Origin: CAYTCZ01 sp964436315
GTDB lineage: Bacteria > Actinomycetota > Thermoleophilia > Gaiellales > Gaiellaceae
Direction of reading: 5' to 3'
Length of the DNA stretch: 26,673 nt
NCBI GenBank assembly: GCA_964436315.1
Contig: CAYTCZ010000052.1
Span: 1-26,673, forward strand
Shown here: positions 1 through 6,502 of the stretch, one piece after another
Numbering within the stretch: position 1 is the stretch's first letter
Layout: every line of letters begins with the position of its first letter
Notes under the pieces: model-generated
Seen by the model: the letters and a program-made list of their open reading frames with translations, nothing else
What the model was told of the DNA's origin: nothing
Database searches by the model: none
Translations under genes and position numbers: made by a program

Positions 1-119
1 TCATCCTTCGGATAGAAGTAGAGAACGACCGGTCTACCGCGGAGGTCGGAGAGTTTGAGTGATTCGCCGGCGTCGTTCGTCAGTTCGAAGTCAGGCGCTT
101 GCGATCCTTGCTCGATCAT
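1..119 (-). CDS. Peroxiredoxin, Bcp/PrxQ type (N-terminal fragment, cut by window edge)
   Basis: Only the first 39 complete codons are in the window; the rest lies to the left. The ATG at 119 begins a protein with an APDFELT segment (residues 8-14), a SLKLSDLRGR segment and a VVLYFYPKD segment at the very edge. These are the start of the thioredoxin fold of AhpC/TSA peroxiredoxins, and the YFYPKD wording is typical of the Bcp/PrxQ subfamily, which reduces hydroperoxides using thioredoxin. The peroxidatic cysteine should lie a few residues past the edge, so it cannot be checked. The gene is last in a minus-strand run with hemQ, 22 bases after the preceding membrane-protein gene, so co-transcription is plausible; a peroxide scavenger beside a peroxide-using heme enzyme would make sense, but that link is inference. 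Confidence 0.85.
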   Translation of the reverse strand, partial: MIEQGSQAPDFELTNDAGESLKLSDLRGRPVVLYFYPKD

Positions 120-141
120 GGGCTGATCCTATCGGCTGCGA

Positions 142-531
142 TCAGTAATAGCCGTAGCTGTGCTCGTCTTTCCAGACCCGATACATCGCGAAGCCGCAGA
201 GACCGAAGACGGCAAAGAAGATCACGATCTCGAGGCCGGTCTCTGGATAGTCAAGGACAGGAACAAACGCAGCTGCAACATTGCCGACCGCGACGATTCC
301 TGCTCCGTAGAGGACCATCTGTGATCGTTTCGACCACATCGAGATCTCCTCGCGTCGCGAACGCCAGAGGCGGAAGACGACGTAGAGGATCACAATCAGG
401 AAGACGATCCCCAGGATCTCCAAGACCCGCTCGAGGGTGGCCTGGGCGCCGGCAGCCGTAATCGCAGCTGCGATCAGGATGAGGATTGCGAAACCTCGAG
501 CGGTTGGGCCGATGCGGTCGAGCGCTTCCAC
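142..531 (-). CDS. Small four-helix membrane protein, unknown function
   Basis: I do not recognise a family. The 129-residue product has four hydrophobic stretches at about 13-30, 34-55, 70-92 and 99-119, separated by a basic/acidic loop (RLWRSRREE, about 54-62), and ends in a polar aromatic tail (SYGYY). It is an integral inner-membrane protein without visible catalytic motifs. The GTG start at 531 is supported by an AGAGG sequence six bases upstream. It lies 61 bases after the next minus-strand membrane protein and 22 before the peroxiredoxin, so it is probably part of a hemQ-led transcription unit. The existence of the gene is fairly secure from its hydrophobic patterning and lack of a better competing frame; its role is unknown. 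Confidence 0.7.
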   Translation of the reverse strand: MEALDRIGPTARGFAILILIAAAITAAGAQATLERVLEILGIVFLIVILYVVFRLWRSRREEISMWSKRSQMVLYGAGIVAVGNVAAAFVPVLDYPETGLEIVIFFAVFGLCGFAMYRVWKDEHSYGYY

Positions 532-592
532 GGGGAGCCTCTATCGTAGCCCCCGTACGGTCACTCCTTCTGCACGTTGAGGCTTCTGATCC

Positions 593-949
593 TCAGGTTC
601 CGGTGGTGTACGCCCGGATCGCCAGGGCTGAGCCGACCAGACAAGCCCCGGTGAACCACATCAGTCGGCGAACGGGCACCGGGGGCGCATAGAGCCACGG
701 CGAGAGGATGACGCCGAGCGCAAGGACACCGTAGAGGTAGTGGAGTCGATCGATCGTGCGAAGCCCGTCGGACACGAGCAGAAGTCCGATCGCCACTTGG
801 GCAATGACCAGTGATTGGCCGAGCGCCAGCAGGTGGGCAAAGACCCTGCCTGGAGGCCGTTTCCGCAGGAGAAAGACCGCTCCCCAAGCCGCTGCTAGGA
901 GATTTACCGCGATGACGACGATCGCGATGATTCCGTGGAGATCGCTCAC
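593..949 (-). CDS. Small four-helix membrane protein next to hemQ, unknown function
   Basis: The 118-residue product has predicted membrane helices at about 5-28, 36-59, 67-88 and 94-112 and almost no soluble part. Histidines occur at 5, 39 and 70, the latter two at the starts of helices 2 and 3 (FAHLLALGQ and LHYLYG). Such placement could allow heme or metal binding, as in small b-type cytochrome-like proteins, but nothing proves this. The start is a GTG at 949 with no convincing ribosome binding site. The gene begins 39 bases after the hemQ stop on the same strand, suggesting co-transcription. I do not assign a function; a heme-related role is suggested only by position and the histidines. 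Confidence 0.7.
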   Translation of the reverse strand: MSDLHGIIAIVVIAVNLLAAAWGAVFLLRKRPPGRVFAHLLALGQSLVIAQVAIGLLLVSDGLRTIDRLHYLYGVLALGVILSPWLYAPPVPVRRLMWFTGACLVGSALAIRAYTTGT

Positions 950-988
950 GCGCCGTGAGCGTACCGAGCCCCTAATTGGCTCAGTTGT

Positions 989-1699
989 CTAACCGGAGCT
1001 CGGCGCAGCGACGGACGCCCCGTCAAGGGATCCGAGAATCTCGCGGACTTCCTTCAGCGTCCCGACGAAGATCGGCGTGTCGCGTTCCGTGTAGCGGCTT
1101 GCCTCCGTCTCACGTAGGGTCTTCATCAGCTCCAAGAAGTCCGCCGGCTCCTCACACTCGAACACCGTCATGAACTCCTGGTCGTCGATCCCGAATGAGT
1201 ACGTCGTGTGGTTGGTGATGGTGACGAAGTTGCTACCCACCTCGGCGTGCTCCTGCATCGCGCGGCGCCGGTCGTCCATTAGCAGCGAGTACCACTCACG
1301 CTTCTTCACGAACGGATAGACGACGAGATATGGCGCGTTCCTGGGCACGACCTTCCGTGGGCCTCGACGCTGCTTCTCGAAGTACTGCGAGAAACGAGCT
1401 GCGGCGAGGTACGAGTACGGAGTGGTGAACCACCCGGCGAGCGGCGTGCCGTTGAGGGCGGCGCCCAGCTCCGTCAAATCGTCGTACCGGTCGGTCAGCT
1501 TCCAGAACATGAAGTCGACCTCAGGTCGAACGCCGACCATCGTGTACGTCCGGAGCTCGATTCGGTCTGCCCACTCGTCGACGACTTCAGCAAAGGCGTC
1601 CTTGTGGGCTTGGCGTTCCTCGACGGGCAGCCTTCTCCAGGCTGGGTCCACCTTGTAGAACGTGTACGCCGCGTACTGGACAGCATCCTGTTCAGTCAT
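989..1699 (-). CDS. hemQ: Coproheme decarboxylase HemQ/ChdC (chlorite dismutase family)
   Basis: HemQ performs the last step of the coproporphyrin-dependent heme pathway of Gram-positive bacteria, oxidatively decarboxylating two propionates of iron-coproporphyrin III to give heme b in the cytosol. The 236-residue protein has the full duplicated ferredoxin-like layout. The YPFVK segment carries Tyr128 and Lys132, matching the catalytic Tyr-x3-Lys of characterised ChdC enzymes, and His151 in QEHAEVG fits the proximal heme ligand. The family block TYSFGIDDQEF follows at about 166-176. Length is normal for the actinobacterial branch. The ATG at 1699 is the natural start. It leads a minus-strand run with two membrane proteins and a peroxiredoxin and is divergent from the cyclase gene at 1856, with 156 bases between them. 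No other heme genes are in the window. Confidence 0.93.
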   Translation of the reverse strand: MTEQDAVQYAAYTFYKVDPAWRRLPVEERQAHKDAFAEVVDEWADRIELRTYTMVGVRPEVDFMFWKLTDRYDDLTELGAALNGTPLAGWFTTPYSYLAAARFSQYFEKQRRGPRKVVPRNAPYLVVYPFVKKREWYSLLMDDRRRAMQEHAEVGSNFVTITNHTTYSFGIDDQEFMTVFECEEPADFLELMKTLRETEASRYTERDTPIFVGTLKEVREILGSLDGASVAAPSSG

Positions 1700-1855
1700 G
1701 TCTCAAATCGTAACCGTCTGTCACACACGGGCCACGCATAGAACTCTACGTTCAATAGTGAGGTGGGAGGGTGACTGGCTAGCGGGCGGGCCCGGCTCTC
1801 CCTCCTCCTTTCCGATTTTCGCTTCGCGAGCAGTGCCGGTTCCGAGCGAAGTATC

Positions 1856-3082
1856 ATGCCCGTCGTGGCCGAGCTGACGGTCGAAGAGCTTGCCCTCAGA
1901 GCTGGCTCGAGTACCGATCGCGTTCGACAGTTGACGGAGCTCGGCATCCTCCCCTCTGGTACCGGCTACTCGGAAGAAGACGTCGGCCGCGTGAGCCTGG
2001 TCAGAGCTTTGGTCGAGCGTGGATTCTCGCTTCACGACATTGCCCAAGCGGTCCGGTCGGGACATCTGTCGCTGAGCTGGTTCGGTGGGCTCTTGCCTCC
2101 GGCCCCCAGGCTTCGGAATCAGACCTACGAGGAGCTTGCAGATACGCTCGGCCTCTCGTTCGACCTCGTCAGCCGTATTTTCGCGCTCGACGGTCTCGCC
2201 ACCCCGCCACGAGATGCGCAGATTCGGGACGACGACGCGCGCGTTCTCGAGCAGCTGGCCTCGAGCTTTGAGGCTTTCGGTCGCGACGAGCGCGCCCTCA
2301 TGGCCTCTGCTCGGTATTTCGGCGACAACATGCGGCGGATCGCAGAGTCCGAGATCGAGTTCTTCCGAAAAGAGATCGTTGAGCCACTTCTCGCGTCCGG
2401 ACGCACGCCACGCGAAGTTGTCGAGACCGGAAATCAGCTCGCTCAGATCCTTCGACCGATCGTCAATGACACGCTCCTCTGGCTCCACCGACGGCATGTC
2501 GACGCGCTGCTCATACAGGTTCTCGTCGAGATGGCGGAGGCATCTCTGCAGGAGGCCGGCGTCGAGATGCGGCCACTCGCCCAGTCACCGGCAATGGCTT
2601 TTCTTGATCTGAGTGGCTTCACGAGGCTCACCGACGCGTCCGGAGACGAAGCGGCATTGGCCCTCGCGACTTCGCTCGCCGAGTTCGTAAAGAACGAAAC
2701 TGCGGCCTACAGGGGAAAGGTGGTCAAGCTGCTGGGAGACGGCGTCATGTTTCACTTCGAGGACGCCCACGATGCGGTGCGTTGCGCCCTTGGCCTGGTC
2801 GCCAAGGCTCCCGGGCTTGGTCTCCCTCCCGCACGGGTCGGTGTTGAGGTCGGTCCGGTCGTCTTCCGCGATGGCGATTACTTCGGGCAGACGGTGAACG
2901 TGGCCGCAAGGATCACGGATCACGCGGCTGCTGGCGAGGTCCTCGTAAGCGAGGCGGTCGTGCATGCCATCGCGAACGCAAACGACATAGTGTTTTCGGA
3001 ACTCGGACCGGTCGCTCTGAAAGGAGTCGCGGGTCGAATTCCTCTCTTTGAGGCGCGGTCGACGACGGCGCGCGGCCACTAG
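1856..3082 (+). CDS. MerR-like HTH / class III nucleotide cyclase fusion protein
   Basis: This 408-residue soluble protein combines three parts. Residues about 7-70 resemble a MerR-type winged helix: LTVEELALRAG, then DRVRQLTELGIL and a GYSEEDVGRVSLVRAL segment. Residues about 88-225 are helical, begin with a second HTH-like stretch (YEELADTLGLS) and resemble the N-terminal regulatory domain of Rv1264-type mycobacterial adenylate cyclases; that match is by recall. Residues about 245-400 form a class III cyclase homology domain with the metal aspartates Asp251 (FLDLSGFT) and Asp295 (LLGDGVMF) and the transition-state pair Asn348 and Arg352 (VNVAAR). All key catalytic positions look intact, so it should make cAMP, or possibly cGMP. 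Whether the MerR-like part binds DNA or only regulates catalysis is unknown. The gene diverges from hemQ and is followed 76 bases later by a sirtuin gene. Confidence 0.88.
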   Translation: MPVVAELTVEELALRAGSSTDRVRQLTELGILPSGTGYSEEDVGRVSLVRALVERGFSLHDIAQAVRSGHLSLSWFGGLLPPAPRLRNQTYEELADTLGLSFDLVSRIFALDGLATPPRDAQIRDDDARVLEQLASSFEAFGRDERALMASARYFGDNMRRIAESEIEFFRKEIVEPLLASGRTPREVVETGNQLAQILRPIVNDTLLWLHRRHVDALLIQVLVEMAEASLQEAGVEMRPLAQSPAMAFLDLSGFTRLTDASGDEAALALATSLAEFVKNETAAYRGKVVKLLGDGVMFHFEDAHDAVRCALGLVAKAPGLGLPPARVGVEVGPVVFRDGDYFGQTVNVAARITDHAAAGEVLVSEAVVHAIANANDIVFSELGPVALKGVAGRIPLFEARSTTARGH

Positions 3083-3158
3083 CAGAAGGTCAGCTAGGAC
3101 CCGTGCCGGTGAGAGTCCGTCCGTCGGCGGGTCGAGGAGAACTAGCATCTGAAACATA

Positions 3159-3911
3159 TTGAAGGCGCTCGCCGACCTCATCCGCAACAACCAGCCCTGC
3201 GTTGCGCTCACAGGAGCCGGAATCTCGACCGAGAGCGGCATCCCAGACTTTCGCAGCCCGACCGGGATCTGGTCGAAGCTCGATCCGATGGAGTACGCAA
3301 CGCTCGGGGCCTTCCAGCGCGATCCTGAAAAGGTATGGAAGGAGTTCTACGTCCCGCGCTTCTTCATGCTGACCGAGGCCGAACCCAACCGAGCGCACGA
3401 GGCTCTCGCCGAGCTCGAGCGCCGATCGTTGCTCAGCGCCGTCGTCACTCAGAACATCGACATGCTGCACGAACGGGCCGGCAGCAAGGACGTCGTCGAG
3501 GTTCACGGATCGATCAGGACATCCCGCTGCCTCACGTGTAACCGTCGGTATCCGCTCGACGAGGTGAAGGGGATGATCGAGGACGAGGCCGGGAACGGAG
3601 TTCCACGTTGTCAGGACTGCGAGGTCGTCCTGAAGCCGGATGTCGTTTTCTTCGACGAGATGCTTCCGCCAGGCGCGATCGAACGCGCCTTCGCTCTGGC
3701 CGAAACCGCACGACTCATGCTCGTGGTCGGCTCGTCGCTCGAGGTCTATCCCGTCGCGCAGTTGCCCGAGATGACGCTGCGAGCGGGGGGTAAGGCCGCG
3801 GTCGTCAACAAGACGCCGACGTACGTGGACGCCAGGGCATCGGTGACTGAAACGGGCAACGCGGGAGACGTGCTCGCAGAGACCGTCGCCGCGCTCGACG
3901 AGGCTTCCTGA
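3159..3911 (+). CDS. NAD-dependent protein deacylase, SIR2 family
   Basis: Sirtuins remove acyl groups from lysine side chains using NAD+, giving nicotinamide and O-acyl-ADP-ribose. The 250-residue protein has the complete catalytic core: GAGIS (19-23) for NAD binding, TQNID (97-101), the catalytic His116 in EVHGS, four zinc-binding cysteines (124, 127, 151, 154) and GSSLEVYP (191-198). A Tyr64-x-x-Arg67 motif (FYVPR) lies where class III enzymes such as CobB and SIRT5 carry the residues that accept succinyl or malonyl groups, but the alignment there is uncertain. The start is TTG at 3159, since an in-frame stop lies at 3150; a GAGGAGA sequence at 3134-3140 is rather far upstream. Cellular targets cannot be inferred from the neighbours. 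The next gene, uvrC, starts 52 bases downstream. Confidence 0.93.
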   Translation: MKALADLIRNNQPCVALTGAGISTESGIPDFRSPTGIWSKLDPMEYATLGAFQRDPEKVWKEFYVPRFFMLTEAEPNRAHEALAELERRSLLSAVVTQNIDMLHERAGSKDVVEVHGSIRTSRCLTCNRRYPLDEVKGMIEDEAGNGVPRCQDCEVVLKPDVVFFDEMLPPGAIERAFALAETARLMLVVGSSLEVYPVAQLPEMTLRAGGKAAVVNKTPTYVDARASVTETGNAGDVLAETVAALDEAS

Positions 3912-3963
3912 TAGCAGTCGCTGGCCCGAGGACGGGTCTGACCGCAGGGCTACTCTTCCTGGG

Positions 3964-5835
3964 ATGGCGACAACCGCTGAGGCGCGCGAGGAGCGCATCG
4001 AGACTCAACTCGAGCAGCTACCGGCAAGCTCGGGTGTCTACCTGTTTCGTGGAGAAAAGGACGATGTTGTCTACGTCGGCAAGGCGAAGTCGCTCCGCTC
4101 GCGGGTTCGGTCGTATTTCCGGGGCGGGGATACGCGCGCGGGTCTCCACAACCTCGTCGATCGCGTCGAGCAGATCGAGGTGATCGTCACGCAGTCGGAG
4201 GGCGAAGCCCTCCACCTCGAGCAGAACCTGATCAAGCGGTACCGGCCTCCCTTCAACGTGCGGCTGCGTGACGACAAGTCGTATCCGTACATCGCCGTCA
4301 CGGTCGACGATGACTTCCCGCGCGTCATGTTCACGCGCGAGCGGCATCGGCGGGGAGTCGTGTACTTCGGCCCGTACTCGTCGGCGAAGAAGGTCCGAGA
4401 GACGCTCGACGTCCTGAACAGGGTGTTCCCGTATCGCCCGTGTGAAGGCCCGGAGCCTGGTCGTCACTCCGGAATCCCGTGCCTCGACTACCACATCGAT
4501 CGGTGCCTGGCCCCGTGCGTCGGCTATGTCTCGAAGGAGGACTACCGAGAGATCGTCGACGGCGTGGTCGAGTTTCTCTCGGGAGAGACGCGGCCGGTCC
4601 TTCGCGAGCTCGAGGAGCGGATGCAGGACGCGGCCGATCGACAGGAGTTCGAGGAAGCTGCCAGGTATCGAAACCGGCTCTATGCGGTTCGCCACCTCGC
4701 CGAGCGGCAGGCCGCCGACAAGCGGGCAATCGGCACGGTCGACGTCATCGGAATCGCTCAGAAAGCCGAGGCCGCGGCCGTGCAGGTCTTCCCGCTTCGC
4801 GACGGTCGGTTGGTCGATCGACACACGTTCTTCCTCGAGAACGCCGGCGGGCAGGATGCTCAGGATTTACTGGAGGCGTTCTGCCTTGAGTACTACGGCA
4901 GCGCTCCGAGCGTACCGCCGCTCGTGGTCGTGCCCGCCGGCACCGGCGATCTCGATGCCCTGGCGGAGTTCCTCACGCAACGGCGGGGATCGGCGGTCGA
5001 GGTACGTGCGGCACAGCGGGGCGAGAAGCGACGGCTGCAGCGGCTCGCGACCGAGAACGCCGAGCTTGCCCTTGAAGGGGACCGGGCCGATTCCGAGCGC
5101 AAGCGGCTTCGGCGCATCGAAGCTCTGGAGGAGCTTCGGGAGCGACTGAATCTCGAGAGCCTGCCGATCCGGATCGAGGCGTATGACATCTCGAATCTCC
5201 AGGACTCGGCGCCGGCCGGTTCGATGGTGGTCTTCCAGGACGCCGTCGCCAAGAAGGCGCACTACCGAACGTTCTCGATTCGGCACACCGGGGGTCAGGA
5301 CGACTTCGCGATGATGCGTGAGGTGGTCTCCAGGCGATTCAGTCGGGCGGCCTCGGTAACCTCCGAACAGTTCGACGAGTCGTTTGCCGCGATTCCAAAC
5401 CTCGTCGTGATCGACGGCGGGAGAGGTCAGCTCGGAGCGGCGCTCGACGCCATGCAGGGCTTCGAGCTTCCGCGGGTTGCGGTTATCTCCCTCGCCAAAC
5501 GAGACGAGGAGATCTTCGTTCCGGGCAGGCCGGAACCGATCGTACTCGACAAGGACTCACCCGGACTCCAGCTCCTCCAGCGGATCCGGGACGAGGCCCA
5601 CCGCTTCGCGCTCGGCCACCATCGAAAGAAGCGCGACGCCCAGTCCCGGGAATCGATCCTCGATGCCCTGCCCGGCGTCGGACCTGCCCGCAAACGTGCC
5701 CTGCTGAAGCACTTTGGGTCGACCGACCAGATGCTCGAGGCCTCGTCAGACGACTTCGAAGGTATTCCCGGTGTGCCGGCAAAGACCGGACGAAGAATCC
5801 ACGCGGCGCTCCACAAGGCCGGTGGCGGCGACTGA
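3964..5835 (+). CDS. uvrC: Excinuclease ABC subunit C (UvrC)
   Basis: UvrC makes both incisions around bulky DNA lesions in nucleotide excision repair after UvrA/UvrB have located the damage. The 623-residue protein has normal length and order: a GIY-YIG nuclease domain (GVYLF at 24-28, VYVGKAKSL at 36-44) for the 3' cut, four cysteines at 160, 173, 181 and 185 matching the reported iron-sulfur cluster ligands, a UvrB-binding UVR motif near 220-240 (EFEEAARYRNRL), an RNase H-like domain with YDISN and VIDGGRGQL for the 5' cut, and a C-terminal helix-hairpin-helix pair (ALPGVGPARKRALL and GIPGVPAKTGRRI). The ATG at 3964 has no evident Shine-Dalgarno sequence; TACTCT at 3951-3956 sits where a leaderless transcript could begin, a weak suggestion. 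The next gene begins 13 bases after the stop. Confidence 0.97.
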   Translation: MATTAEAREERIETQLEQLPASSGVYLFRGEKDDVVYVGKAKSLRSRVRSYFRGGDTRAGLHNLVDRVEQIEVIVTQSEGEALHLEQNLIKRYRPPFNVRLRDDKSYPYIAVTVDDDFPRVMFTRERHRRGVVYFGPYSSAKKVRETLDVLNRVFPYRPCEGPEPGRHSGIPCLDYHIDRCLAPCVGYVSKEDYREIVDGVVEFLSGETRPVLRELEERMQDAADRQEFEEAARYRNRLYAVRHLAERQAADKRAIGTVDVIGIAQKAEAAAVQVFPLRDGRLVDRHTFFLENAGGQDAQDLLEAFCLEYYGSAPSVPPLVVVPAGTGDLDALAEFLTQRRGSAVEVRAAQRGEKRRLQRLATENAELALEGDRADSERKRLRRIEALEELRERLNLESLPIRIEAYDISNLQDSAPAGSMVVFQDAVAKKAHYRTFSIRHTGGQDDFAMMREVVSRRFSRAASVTSEQFDESFAAIPNLVVIDGGRGQLGAALDAMQGFELPRVAVISLAKRDEEIFVPGRPEPIVLDKDSPGLQLLQRIRDEAHRFALGHHRKKRDAQSRESILDALPGVGPARKRALLKHFGSTDQMLEASSDDFEGIPGVPAKTGRRIHAALHKAGGGD

Positions 5836-5848
5836 AGGACGGTGAGAC

Positions 5849-6476
5849 ATGACGACCGAGCCCCGTGAGGTGATGCAATCACTCGAAGCGTTCAGTCTGA
5901 TGGGCTGGATCGAGAGCAACGCCGACCGCATCATCCCGCCGATCTCGAACGAGACGATCTTCAAGGGGAACGAGGACTTCATCGTGATGGTCTCGATCGG
6001 CCCGAATTCGCGCAAGGACTACCACGACAACCAGAGCGAGGAACTTTTCCTCCAGCTCAAGGGCGATGTCGAGATCGGTCTCTATCGCGACGGTCAGCTC
6101 GACGCTGTGCAGACCCGCGAAGGGGAGATGCTTCTCGTCCCGCCGAGGGTTCCTCACCAACCGCGGCGACCCCCCGGACACGATTGGGCTCATCATCGAG
6201 AAGCACCGCGACCCGACCGAGAAAGACGGCTTCATGTACTTCTGCGATGCCTGCCACGCGAAGCTTTACGAGGAGTACTTCTTCCTCGAGGACATCGTCA
6301 GGCAACTTCCGATGGTGCAACGGAACTTCTACGGCTCGATCGAGCGTCGCACGTGCCGGGAGTGCGGACAGGTTATGGAACTCCCGCCCGACTGGGACGA
6401 GAGCGTCGAGATCCGCGCGAAGGACAATCCGTACGCCGACCATCCGTACGCCGACGTGCAGGGCCGCTCCTGGTAA
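5849..6476 (+). pseudogene. 3-hydroxyanthranilate 3,4-dioxygenase, interrupted by a single-base frameshift
   Basis: The enzyme opens the ring of 3-hydroxyanthranilate in the kynurenine pathway, giving the precursor of quinolinate (NAD synthesis) or a catabolic intermediate. The N-terminal part reads from ATG 5849 in one frame to about 6170, then homology continues in another frame to the TAA at 6476. A six-C run at about 6170-6175 explains the break: with five Cs the frames join into a 208-residue protein in which PHQPRRPPDTIGLIIE is continuous. The joined protein has the iron ligands His59, Glu65 and His103, substrate arginines 55 and 107, Glu117, and the two C-terminal CxxC rubredoxin-like pairs (CDAC, CREC), all at family spacing. 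Conservation right up to the slip favours a sequencing/assembly error or very recent mutation. AAGGA at 5835-5839 is a good ribosome binding site. Probably co-transcribed with uvrC. Confidence 0.88.
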
Positions 6477-6502
6477 AGAGCGGCGGTTCCGTATGGAGAC
6501 GG

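Noticed and set aside
1721..3241. Minus-strand open frames opposite the MerR/cyclase gene
   Set aside because: The plus-strand frame has intact cyclase motifs; the antisense frames have no domain structure.
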